A program made the position numbers and the translations under genes. Shown piece by piece: positions 48,368 to 57,421 of a stretch of 64,000 nt of DNA. Below the pieces are notes generated by a model. The model saw nothing but the letters and a program-made list of their open reading frames with translations. It did not search any database and was not told where the DNA came from. This DNA comes from Oscillospiraceae bacterium (lineage in GTDB: Bacteria > Bacillota > Clostridia > Oscillospirales > Ruminococcaceae): assembly GCA_029007035.1 (NCBI GenBank), contig JAQXHC010000049.1, positions 1 to 64,000 of the forward strand, written 5' to 3'. The stretch's first letter is position 1, and each line of letters opens with the position of its first letter.

Positions 48368-48919
48368 TTACTTGAAGTATCTGTTGAGAAGTCCCTCGAA
48401 AGCCTTGCCATGTCTTGCTTCGTCCTTTGCCATTTCATGAACTGTGTCGTGAATAGCATCGAGGTTAAGCTCTTTTGCTCTCTTAGCGAGGTCAAGCTTG
48501 CCCTGTGTAGCGCCATGTTCTGCGGCAACTCTCTTTTCAAGGTTTTCCTTTGTTGAAGAGGATACAACATCGCCGAGAAGCTCTGCGAACTTAGCAGCGT
48601 GCTCAGCTTCCTCATAAGCAGCCTTTTCCCAGTAAAGTCCGATTTCGGGATAACCCTCTCTGTGTGCAACTCTTGCCATAGCCAGATACATACCGACTTC
48701 TGTGCACTCGCCTGAGAAGTTAGCCTTGAGACCCTCGATAATTTCGGTGTCGGTAACAGCCTTAGCTACACCAACCTCGTGCTCGCAGGCGAAAACAAGC
48801 TTTTCGTCAGCAGCCTTTTCAATGAATTTCGAGCCGGGAACTCCGCACTGAGGACATTTCTCGGGGGGATTGTCACCCTCGTGAACATAGCCGCAAACAG
48901 GACATACATACTTTTTCAT
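48368..48919 (-). CDS. Reverse rubrerythrin (N-terminal rubredoxin domain)
   Basis: N-terminal [29 protein letters not shown]; diiron EXXH motifs in [19 protein letters not shown] and [31 protein letters not shown]. Confidence 0.95.
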   Translation of the reverse strand: MKKYVCPVCGYVHEGDNPPEKCPQCGVPGSKFIEKAADEKLVFACEHEVGVAKAVTDTEIIEGLKANFSGECTEVGMYLAMARVAHREGYPEIGLYWEKAAYEEAEHAAKFAELLGDVVSSSTKENLEKRVAAEHGATQGKLDLAKRAKELNLDAIHDTVHEMAKDEARHGKAFEGLLNRYFK

Positions 48920-48958
48920 ATCATTATACCTCCATGATTATAAAATAAATTTAAAAAT

Positions 48959-49222
48959 TTAGACTGAATGTTTAACTCTGTCTCTTTCTTCGGCGCGCTT
49001 ACCATTATTGAAGCGCTCTGTTGTGCCGACGAGATAACCTGTTATTCTTCTGATTCTGTCAAAAGGAACATCGGCAAAACTGAATTTAAGGTTTGCGTAA
49101 TCACCGTCGGGAGTAATAGTAAGCTCAGTGATTTCCTTTCCGTGATATTTTTTTCTGCCGTATGCGATGTAGGCATTGATTTCCTCCTGGGGAATTTCTT
49201 CGCCGATAACATTTATCTTCAT
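48959..49222 (-). CDS. Small stand-alone NrdD-like glycyl-radical-domain protein
   Basis: 87 aa ending FDRIRRITGYLVGTTERFNNGKRAEERDRVKHSV; resembles the C-terminal glycyl-radical loop of class III ribonucleotide reductases. Confidence 0.7.
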   Translation of the reverse strand: MKINVIGEEIPQEEINAYIAYGRKKYHGKEITELTITPDGDYANLKFSFADVPFDRIRRITGYLVGTTERFNNGKRAEERDRVKHSV

Positions 49223-49312
49223 ATTCAGCACCTCCGAATAATTATCTGAAAAATCAATAAAACAGCTTGACTTTTCGTTGTGTTTATTGTATCATAAAAG
49301 ACGAAAAAAATC

Positions 49313-49328
49313 TGTTGCATTTGCAACA
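49313..49328. promoter_or_regulatory. Perfect palindrome TGTTGCA-TT-TGCAACA, candidate Crp/Fnr-family operator
   Basis: Perfect 7-bp half-sites between promoter TTGACT(49267)-N17-TATCAT(49290) and the ATG of the Crp/Fnr-like gene. Confidence 0.65.
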
Positions 49329-49344
49329 ACGGAGGAATTTTTTT

Positions 49345-50010
49345 ATGAAACCCGAAGAAAACATATTATTCAAAGGAATATGCACAGACAATTGCATCCG
49401 TATGCTTGGCTGTTTTAATGTCGAGATAAAGAAATATCATACGGGCAGCTGCGTAGCCGATTTTTCAAAGGCGAGCGATAAAATCGGAATAATTTTAAGC
49501 GGAACGGCGGTTACAGTAAAGTATGATATAAACGGGGTAAGAACGATTATAGAAAAGCTCGGGGAACAGGGGATTTTCGGTGAATTCTTTACGTTTTCCG
49601 GCTCATCGAGAAACTGTATGCAGGTCGTATGCGAGAGCGACTGTGAGATTATGTTTGTTCGGTATTCAGAGCTTACAAAGAGATGCGAAAAGGCGTGTGA
49701 ATGTCACTCGGCAGTGGTACAGAATCTGCTTATGCTCATGTCGGAAAAGGCTATATCGCTGAGCGAGAGGATAGAAGTGCTGAGTCAGCGGACGATCGAG
49801 GACAAGCTCATAAGCTGTCTGCAAATAATCGAGGATAAAACTCCGGCAGGAAAAACTCCGCAGATACCATTTTCAACAACCGCCCTTTCGGACTATCTCT
49901 GTGTGAACCGAAGCGCGCTCCAGAGAGAAATAACAAAGCTAAAAAATCAGGGTGTTCTGACAATTACGAAAAGAAAATTCAGGCTTATGAGAAATCAGGA
50001 TACTGATTGA
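49345..50010 (+). CDS. Crp/Fnr family transcriptional regulator
   Basis: cNMP-like domain ...GIILSGTAVTVKYDINGVRTIIEKLGEQGIFGEFFTF; wHTH TTALSDYLCVNRSALQREITKLKNQGVL. Confidence 0.9.
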   Translation: MKPEENILFKGICTDNCIRMLGCFNVEIKKYHTGSCVADFSKASDKIGIILSGTAVTVKYDINGVRTIIEKLGEQGIFGEFFTFSGSSRNCMQVVCESDCEIMFVRYSELTKRCEKACECHSAVVQNLLMLMSEKAISLSERIEVLSQRTIEDKLISCLQIIEDKTPAGKTPQIPFSTTALSDYLCVNRSALQREITKLKNQGVLTITKRKFRLMRNQDTD

Positions 50011-50091
50011 CATATTATTATAAATATGGTATAATCGAAAAGGTCTCAGGCATAGAATCAGTGAGACATTAAACAAAGAGAGGATTTTTTT

Positions 50092-50940
50092 ATGACAGAT
50101 ATAATTAAAGCGATAATACTGGGAATCGTTGAGGGAATCACCGAATGGCTTCCGATAAGCAGCACGGGACATTTAATTCTCGTGGACGAATTCCTAAAGC
50201 TCGGATTGGACGAGGATTTCAAAGAGATGTTCGACGTTGTGATACAGCTCGGAGCGATAATGGCAGTTGTAGTTATCTTCTGGAGCAAGCTTTGGCCCTT
50301 CGGAAAGAAGCGCAATGAGAGTCCGCTCAGCGAAAGCGGCTTCGGAGCTATGATTAAAAAGGACATTTTCTCAATGTGGTTCAAGGTTATCGCTGCGTGT
50401 ATTCCGGCTGCTGCTGTGGGACTTGTTCTTGACGACTGGATCGACGAGCATTTCTATAATCCGTGGACTGTCGCAATTGCGCTGATCGTATTTGGTATCG
50501 CATTCATTGTCATCGAAAATTACAATAAGAACAAGACCGCGAAAATCAACAATATCGATGACCTCACCTATAAAACGGCGTTCATTATCGGAGTATTCCA
50601 GCTTATTGCGGCTGTATTTCCCGGAACCTCGCGTTCGGGTGCGACTATAGTCGGAGCGCTTCTTATCGGAGTTTCGAGAACTGTTGCGGCTGAATTTACG
50701 TTCTATCTTGCAATTCCCGTAATGTTCGGAGCGAGTCTGCTGAAGCTCATAAAATACGACGGCGGATTCAGCTCAGCTGAAATTTCGGTTCTTGCGGCTG
50801 GTATGATTACTGCTTTTGTTGTATCGGTAATCGTAATAAAATTCCTTATGGAATACATAAAAAAGCACGATTTCAAGGTGTTTGGCTGGTACAGGATAAT
50901 ACTCGGAGCGCTTGTTATAATTTATTTTGCATTTAAATAA
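50092..50940 (+). CDS. uppP: Undecaprenyl-diphosphate phosphatase
   Basis: AIILGIVEGITEWLPISSTGHLILVDEF; AVFPGTSRSGATIVGALLIG. Confidence 0.98.
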   Translation: MTDIIKAIILGIVEGITEWLPISSTGHLILVDEFLKLGLDEDFKEMFDVVIQLGAIMAVVVIFWSKLWPFGKKRNESPLSESGFGAMIKKDIFSMWFKVIAACIPAAAVGLVLDDWIDEHFYNPWTVAIALIVFGIAFIVIENYNKNKTAKINNIDDLTYKTAFIIGVFQLIAAVFPGTSRSGATIVGALLIGVSRTVAAEFTFYLAIPVMFGASLLKLIKYDGGFSSAEISVLAAGMITAFVVSVIVIKFLMEYIKKHDFKVFGWYRIILGALVIIYFAFK

Positions 50941-50952
50941 GGAGTGTCGGAA

Positions 50953-51342
50953 ATGAAAACAATTGAAGAAGTTAGAGAACTGTTCTCAAAGGACAGATAC
51001 GCAACTGAAAATGGAGCTGTAATCGATGAAATAGGCGAACATTATGCCAAGTGTTCGCTTGCAGTTGACGCTCACCATAAAAATGCAATGGGGGCTGTAA
51101 TGGGAGGCGTTTCCTTTACCCTTGCGGATTTTGCCTTTGCTGTTGCGTCAAACTGGGAGGGCGTTCCGACGGTTTCGCTCAGTTCAACGATTAATTATCT
51201 CGGCAAGGTCAGAGGAGAGCGTCTCATCGCCGAGGCAATCCTTATCAAGGACGGCAGAACGACCTGCTGTTACAGCATTTCCGTAACCGACGAGCTGGGA
51301 AACAAGGTTTCCGAGATTATAACGACAGGCTATCACGTATAA
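50953..51342 (+). CDS. PaaI-family hotdog-fold thioesterase
   Basis: HHKNAMGAVMGGVSFTLADFAFAVASN; YLGKVRGERLIAEA. Confidence 0.9.
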   Translation: MKTIEEVRELFSKDRYATENGAVIDEIGEHYAKCSLAVDAHHKNAMGAVMGGVSFTLADFAFAVASNWEGVPTVSLSSTINYLGKVRGERLIAEAILIKDGRTTCCYSISVTDELGNKVSEIITTGYHV

Positions 51343-51344
51343 TT

Positions 51345-51378
51345 GAGTCAGCACCGTTTTACGCGGTGCTGATTTTTG
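51345..51378 (+). terminator. Intrinsic terminator
   Basis: TCAGCACCG-TTTTAC-GCGGTGCTGATTTTTG. Confidence 0.8.
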
Positions 51379-51515
51379 TTGTATGAGCTCTTGAATACGT
51401 TAGTATTCCTGCGGCTTTATAGGCTGAGCAATATTCAGTATTGTTCGGGGTTGCAATCCGGCTGAGAATGTGTTATAATACTGTAGAGATTATTATTCCG
51501 AAAGGATTTGAGAAT

Positions 51516-53534
51516 ATGTCAAAGAACAATTCAGCAGAGAATAAACAGTTTGAGATTCCACGTCCGCAGTTTCCGAAGCGGGCAGTAATCACGGGCGGAA
51601 TGCCTTACGGAAATAAGGAGCTTCACTTCGGTCACGTCGGAGGAATGCTCGTATTCGCCGATACCTATGCGCGTTTTCTCCGCGACAGAATAGGCAGCGA
51701 AAATGTAATTTTTGTCACCGGCACAGACTGCTACGGTTCTCCTATTGCAGAAGGCTGGAGAAAAAAAGTTGAATCCGGAGAGTTTGAAGGCTCGCTGGAG
51801 GAATTTGTCAGCAGAAACCACGGCAAACAGAGAGCAACCCTTGATGCCTATGGAATATCGCCCAATCTGTTCGGAGCGTCGGGACTCGGCAGAACAAAGG
51901 AGATTCATGCCGAGGTGACCTATGATTTTATTAAATCGCTTTATGACAAAGGACAGCTTGACAAAATAACCACAATGCAGTTTTACGATGAGAAAGCGGG
52001 AGTGTTTCTTAACGGCAGACAAGTAGTCGGTAAATGTCCCGTAGAAGGCTGTACATCAGAAAAGGGATATGCTGACGAGTGTGATTTGGGACATCAGTAT
52101 ATGCCCGAAAACCTGCTCAATCCCGTGAGTACGCTGACAGGCGAAACACCGACGATGCGGCCTGTAACCAACTGGTATTTCAAACTCAGGGATTATGAGC
52201 AGCTGCTGAAAAACTGGATCGAGGAGCTCCGCAAACGCAAAAACGTCCGTCCCGTTGTACACAAGACAATATCCGAATTCTTAAAGCCGCCTGTAATTTA
52301 TATAAAGCGCGAATTTGAGGAAAAATACATCGGAATCAGATCGCAGATGCCCGAGCATACCTACCTTGAGGAGAAGAAAAAGCCGTCATTTACCATTGAA
52401 TTTACGACTCTTTCTGACTGCGACGATGCATGCAGACTGCTTACCGAAAACGGAATCCGCTATCGTACCGGAAAAACACTCGTACCATTCAGATTAACAG
52501 GTAATATCGAATGGGGAGTTCCTGCTCCTGTGCTTGAGGGCGAGGAGGGACTTACCGTATGGGTATGGCCGGAGTCACTGTGGGCGCCTGTTTCGTTTAC
52601 TCAGGCATATCTTGAACAGTGCGGAAGACAGCGTGATGAATGGCGCGATTACTGGTGCAGCAAGGAATCAACGGTTTATCAGTTCATCGGACAGGATAAC
52701 ATCTATTTCTACGGAATTGCCGAGCCTGCAATGTGGATGGCTCAGCAGATATCAGATGAAAAGACGGAGAATCCCGGTGACGGCGAACTTCAGATGCCTG
52801 TAATCGTTGCGAATCACCACATACTTTTCCTTGATAAGAAAGCCTCAAGCTCAGGTGAGGTAAAGCCGCCGATGGCAGACGATCTGCTCAATTACTATAC
52901 CCCCGAGCAGCTTCGTATGCACTGGCTCGGTCTCGGACTGGGACAGCGTTCCGTAAGCTTCATGCCCAAGCCTTACAATCCCGATGCAAAGCCCGGAGAT
53001 GCCGACCCTGTTGTCAAGGACGGATTGCTTCTGTCAAACGTTTATAACCGAATAATCCGTACTGCATTCTATACAACCCAGAATTATCTTGACGGAGTAT
53101 TGCCCGATGTTAAGCCGGAAGAAAGCTTCCTTGCCGACGCGAAAAAAGCTGTTCTTGAATATGAGCGCCATATGTCAAAATTTGCGTTTCATCAGTGCAC
53201 ATATGTGCTTGACAGTTATATCAGAAATGCAAGCAAGTATATGGCTAAAACACTTAATCCCGATACTCAGACTCCGGAGGAGCTTTCGCAGACTCTTTCC
53301 AATTTATTCTATACAATCAGAATAGCCGGAATACTGCTTCACCCAATGGCACCGTTCGGAACCGAAAAGCTCCGTGAATACCTGATAGCTGACGAGAGAA
53401 TATGGTCGTGGGACACAATTTTTGAGCCTGTGAATTACTTCACCGGAACAAATCACAAGCTTAAATTCCTGCCTCCGAGAACTGATTTCTTCACCCGTCA
53501 CGAAAGCCAGTTTGTTCAGCAGGAGGAAGAATAA
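51516..53534 (+). CDS. Class I tRNA ligase, methionyl-tRNA synthetase-like
   Basis: HFGHVGG (HIGH-like); zinc motif KCPVEGCTSEKGYADECDLGH; LTGNIEWGVPAP; degenerate KMSKS (DKKASSSGE). Confidence 0.85.
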   Translation: MSKNNSAENKQFEIPRPQFPKRAVITGGMPYGNKELHFGHVGGMLVFADTYARFLRDRIGSENVIFVTGTDCYGSPIAEGWRKKVESGEFEGSLEEFVSRNHGKQRATLDAYGISPNLFGASGLGRTKEIHAEVTYDFIKSLYDKGQLDKITTMQFYDEKAGVFLNGRQVVGKCPVEGCTSEKGYADECDLGHQYMPENLLNPVSTLTGETPTMRPVTNWYFKLRDYEQLLKNWIEELRKRKNVRPVVHKTISEFLKPPVIYIKREFEEKYIGIRSQMPEHTYLEEKKKPSFTIEFTTLSDCDDACRLLTENGIRYRTGKTLVPFRLTGNIEWGVPAPVLEGEEGLTVWVWPESLWAPVSFTQAYLEQCGRQRDEWRDYWCSKESTVYQFIGQDNIYFYGIAEPAMWMAQQISDEKTENPGDGELQMPVIVANHHILFLDKKASSSGEVKPPMADDLLNYYTPEQLRMHWLGLGLGQRSVSFMPKPYNPDAKPGDADPVVKDGLLLSNVYNRIIRTAFYTTQNYLDGVLPDVKPEESFLADAKKAVLEYERHMSKFAFHQCTYVLDSYIRNASKYMAKTLNPDTQTPEELSQTLSNLFYTIRIAGILLHPMAPFGTEKLREYLIADERIWSWDTIFEPVNYFTGTNHKLKFLPPRTDFFTRHESQFVQQEEE

Positions 53535-53680
53535 TCATTATCATAACAGGTATTATTTCATGACCGTTTCCGTACATCAGCATACAGGCATACGGCAAAG
53601 GCGACTGGTAAATAATAACTGACTGCCGGTTCCTTTATGTGACAATACTGTGAGATTTATGTTACAATTTGATAATTTGC

Positions 53681-53709
53681 TTGACAAGAAAAATCTCGTT
53701 GTGTATAAT
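53681..53709 (+). promoter_or_regulatory. Consensus promoter TTGACA-N17-TATAAT for the lipoprotein pair
   Basis: TTGACA 53681-53686; TATAAT 53704-53709. Confidence 0.8.
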
Positions 53710-53760
53710 ATATTTGTCGGAGCAGCAAATATCAGCTCCGTGACCGAAAGGATAATTCAA

Positions 53761-54675
53761 ATGAAATTCAGAAGAAATAAAACAGCTGTTTTTCTTGCAT
53801 CGCTGCTTATCGCAATGACGATTTCAGGCTGTAAGGATAAAAATAATAAACAGCAGAGCGAGAGCGTTCCCGATGAAATCCTGCGCCAGCCGTTTACGTT
53901 CAGCTTTGACGAGGATACGACTGTACCGGGCTCTGCCGGAAACAATGCTGAGCTTAATGCACAGGATCCTACAGCTCCGAAAGCAACGACGGCTGAAGAG
54001 CAGACAAATCAGGGCGGCAGCACAGTGTATGTAGAAGTTACCGACGCTTCCGGACAGACTGTTACTCAGTATGTTCCCGTAACGGACGCATCGGGAGTTC
54101 AGGCAACTGAGAACGACGGCGAACCTAAAACCGAGTCTGTAGCTGTAACAGAGGCTGTATCGTCAGTTCCGGATAGTACCGGCGAGTCGGCTCAGAATGG
54201 TACGCAATCCGAAAATACAACAAATCCGCCGTCAACGGAGAAAGTCACGAATTATAAAACAGGAAAGACCTATTGGTTCGATATCTCAAAGGGCGAGGAC
54301 TTCGTGTTTAACGGAGATTTTGTTTCCATGACATTCAAGGTCAATGAAAATGTTCCCGACGGAATTTATGATATCGAGATTGTAAAACCGGATTTTGCAA
54401 ATTATGCCGGTGAGACCGTTAAGCCGAAAAATTCCGTCAATGCGCGTATTTATGTTAATACCGACGGCGCGTCAACAAAGGATTACGATGACGGCTTCAG
54501 CATCTACGGTCAGGAAGTATCATGCCGTGCAGGAGACGAGGTTACGGTTAATTTCAGGCTTTCCAACAATCCCGGTGTATGCGCTGTAATATTCAAATTC
54601 AGGTATGACGCAGATGTTCTGGAACTTAAAGACTGTTCTCCGGTAGGTGAATATGCCGAAATTCAAACAAAGTAG
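53761..54675 (+). CDS. Lipoprotein with Thr/Val-rich repeats and cohesin-like (apparently permuted) C-terminal domain
   Basis: Lipobox MTISGC; VSMTFKVNENVPDGIYDIEI followed by AGDEVTVNFRLSNNPGVCAVIFKFRYDADVLEL. Confidence 0.7.
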   Translation: MKFRRNKTAVFLASLLIAMTISGCKDKNNKQQSESVPDEILRQPFTFSFDEDTTVPGSAGNNAELNAQDPTAPKATTAEEQTNQGGSTVYVEVTDASGQTVTQYVPVTDASGVQATENDGEPKTESVAVTEAVSSVPDSTGESAQNGTQSENTTNPPSTEKVTNYKTGKTYWFDISKGEDFVFNGDFVSMTFKVNENVPDGIYDIEIVKPDFANYAGETVKPKNSVNARIYVNTDGASTKDYDDGFSIYGQEVSCRAGDEVTVNFRLSNNPGVCAVIFKFRYDADVLELKDCSPVGEYAEIQTK

Positions 54676-54738
54676 TCACGAGCTGTTTAAGAAAACATAC
54701 CGTACTCTTTGTGAATAATGTCAGAAAGGAAAATAAAA

Positions 54739-55635
54739 ATGAATAACAAATTCAGACGTACCGCCGCAGTATTTGCAGCGATTCTTGCAGCCACAATGGT
54801 AGCGTCGGGCTGCGCAGATAAAAAAAATAAAAATGAATCATCAGAGGAGATAATTCTGAAGCTTCCGCTTGAATTTAATTATAATCAGAATTCTGACAGC
54901 GACGAGCTCAACGCAGCAGACCCGACAGGTTCAGGAGCACAAAACGGCGGATATGTTGTCGTAACCGAGCCGAACGGTCAGCCCGTTACCGAATATATCA
55001 ACGTAACCGATGCCAACGGCGAACCTGTAACACAGATTGTCGAGGTTACAAATGCTTCCGGAGAGGTCGAGAAGGACGCTTCCGGACAGCCTGTTACAAA
55101 GGTAGTTGAAGTTACCGAAGCTGCTGAAAAGACTGAAGCAGGCGGTTCATCATACAGTGCAAAGATCGACAGTGCAAACATTCAGTGGGTTGATATTTCA
55201 ACCGGCAAGGATTTTGTATTCAACGACAATTTCTTTACCGTATATTTCAAGGTTAAGGACACGGCAGCTGACGGAGTTTATGATATCAAAATAACCGAGC
55301 CGTCGTTTTCAAGCATTGTTAATGGCGGTACAGTCGTTGTAGCTGATAAAATTATGGACGGAAAGGTATTTATTTCCACCGACGCAGAGGAGCAGCCTTC
55401 TGTTCCCGACAGCGGATTTACAATGTATACCGATTATATTGCCTGCAAGCAGGGCGATGAAATTCAGCTTTCTTTCAATATGAAGAATAATCCGGGTATT
55501 GTCGGAATGAACTTCTGGTTCGAATACGATAAGAATGCTCTTGAAATCGTAAGGGGCAGAGCCTCCGGAGATTACGCTGAAATCGCAAACGCTGATTTCC
55601 ATGAAAATCCGCAGAATACCGAGGCAAAAAAGTAA
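54739..55635 (+). CDS. Lipoprotein paralogue with PVT-repeat linker and cohesin-like (apparently permuted) C-terminal domain
   Basis: Lipobox VASGC; FTVYFKVKDTAADGVYDIKI followed by QGDEIQLSFNMKNNPGIVGMNFWFEYDKNALEIV. Confidence 0.7.
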   Translation: MNNKFRRTAAVFAAILAATMVASGCADKKNKNESSEEIILKLPLEFNYNQNSDSDELNAADPTGSGAQNGGYVVVTEPNGQPVTEYINVTDANGEPVTQIVEVTNASGEVEKDASGQPVTKVVEVTEAAEKTEAGGSSYSAKIDSANIQWVDISTGKDFVFNDNFFTVYFKVKDTAADGVYDIKITEPSFSSIVNGGTVVVADKIMDGKVFISTDAEEQPSVPDSGFTMYTDYIACKQGDEIQLSFNMKNNPGIVGMNFWFEYDKNALEIVRGRASGDYAEIANADFHENPQNTEAKK

Positions 55636-55677
55636 TCGCCGACCGGTAAAAACCATACATTATTAAATGATTGAAGC

Positions 55678-55715
55678 AGCCGCTGGAGAATTATTCTTCA
55701 GCGGCGGTTTATTAT
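55678..55715 (+). terminator. Intrinsic terminator
   Basis: GCCGCTG(G)AG-loop-CTTCAGCGGCGGTTTATT. Confidence 0.6.
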
Positions 55716-55716
55716 A

Positions 55717-55876
55717 ATACTGATTCCATATCAACCTATTGAAAAATTTGCCGCTATCATTTCGTGGTTCTGCGTTGCCCGTCCTTGACAGACGACAGCC
55801 TGTCTGCGGTTGGGTGCCTTGACCTACAAAATGCTATCTGGCAACTTCTTTCAATAGAACGATAAGGGATCAGTAT
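55717..55876. repeat. MITE-like element, family D
   Basis: Ends ATACTGATTCCATATCAACCTATTGAAA / TTTCAATAGAACGATAAGGGATCAGTAT (about 22/28 complementary). Confidence 0.7.
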
Positions 55877-56063
55877 AAGAACCTGATTTCACAAGAAAAT
55901 CCGCACACATTTTTATGAAGAAAGGCTCTGAACAGAAAAAACGGCGGTCAGTTAAAAACAATGACCGCCGAATTTGTATGTAATTATAAGCAACTGATTT
56001 AATTATTGTTATTTAGCGATAAAAAGGTTGAAATTTAATTAAAACAGTGGTATAATGTAGATA

Positions 56064-57263
56064 TTACTTGGAAATGAGCGCGAGGGTATCTCTTGCTATG
56101 AGAAGCTCTTCATTAGTGGGAACAACCCATACCTCAACCTTTGAATCAGCTGCGGAAATTCTCTGGAGCTTTCCTCTGAGACCGTCGTTTGCCTTTTCGT
56201 CGAGCTTAATTCCGAAGAATTCCATATCGCTGCAGACAGCAGCTCTTACGTCATAAGCATTTTCGCCGATTCCGCCTGTGAAGAGAACAGCGTCAAGACC
56301 GTTCATTGCAGCAGCGTAGCTTCCGATGTATTTTTTAATTTCGTAAACGAGCATATCGGTAACGAGCTTTGATTTCTTATCACCGTGTGCGGCAGCCTCT
56401 GTGATATCGCGGTTATCCGAGGAAATACCGGAAACACCGAGGAATCCCGACTTTTTGTTCATATATTCGCTCATCTGTGCCGGAGTGAAGCCATGCTTGT
56501 CGGCAACGAATGTAACTGCTGAGGGGTCAACGCTTCCTGTACGTGTACCCATAACAACACCGTCAAGAGGAGTGAAGCCCATTGAGGTATCGATAGACTT
56601 TCCGCCCTGAACTGCGGTGATTGAGGAACCGTTTCCAAGATGACACGAAACGATTTTAAGGTCCTTGATGTCCTTGCCGAGAGCATCAGCGAGAGCAGCA
56701 GTGACAAATCTGTGAGAAGTACCGTGGAAGCCGTATTTTCTTACATGCAGATCTTCGTAGTCATTGTAAGGAAGACCGAACATATAAGCTTTCGGGGGCA
56801 TTGTCTGGTGGAATGCTGTGTCGAATACGACAACCTGCGGAACATTTTCCGGAATAACCTTTTTGCATGCCCACAGAGCAAGAGCGTGAGCGTGATTATG
56901 TACGGGAGCAAGCTCTTTGAGATCGTCAATTTTCTGGATAACTTCATCTGTTACGATAGTGGTTTTGTCGAAAACTTCCGCACCCTGTACGATTCTGTGA
57001 CCTACTGCCGAGATTTCGTCCATCGACTTGATAACGGCTGTATCACCTGTAGTAAGAGTTTCAACGAGCTTTTCAAAAGCCTCTGTGTGTGTGGGGAAGC
57101 TGCAGTCAGCTTCAAATTTTCTGCCGTCGCTTGTTTTGTGGGAGATGTGTCCGTCAATTCCTATTCTGTCACAGTTTCCCTTAGCGATAACGCTTTCGTC
57201 GTCCATGTTGATGAGCTGGTACTTCAAAGACGAGCTGCCTGCATTAACAACCAAAATAATCAT
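56064..57263 (-). CDS. ackA: Acetate kinase
   Basis: MIILVVNAGSSSLKYQLI; FDTAFHQTMPPKAYMFGLP; YGFHGTSHRFV; GRxG-type VMGTRTGSVDP; FTGGIGENA. Confidence 0.98.
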   Translation of the reverse strand: MIILVVNAGSSSLKYQLINMDDESVIAKGNCDRIGIDGHISHKTSDGRKFEADCSFPTHTEAFEKLVETLTTGDTAVIKSMDEISAVGHRIVQGAEVFDKTTIVTDEVIQKIDDLKELAPVHNHAHALALWACKKVIPENVPQVVVFDTAFHQTMPPKAYMFGLPYNDYEDLHVRKYGFHGTSHRFVTAALADALGKDIKDLKIVSCHLGNGSSITAVQGGKSIDTSMGFTPLDGVVMGTRTGSVDPSAVTFVADKHGFTPAQMSEYMNKKSGFLGVSGISSDNRDITEAAAHGDKKSKLVTDMLVYEIKKYIGSYAAAMNGLDAVLFTGGIGENAYDVRAAVCSDMEFFGIKLDEKANDGLRGKLQRISAADSKVEVWVVPTNEELLIARDTLALISK

Positions 57264-57421
57264 GTTTAGCACAATCCTTTCAGAAATTAGTATTTGCATA
57301 TATAATTATATACTTTTTTCAGCAAAATGCAAGTCTTTTTCCGAAATTTATGAATAAAAAACTGTATGAATCCGAAAAAAACGGTTTAACATAATATAAC
57401 AGAAAGAAAAGAGGGAGTTTT

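Noticed and set aside
56640-57269. 209-aa ORF on the + strand
   Set aside because: Antisense to ackA.
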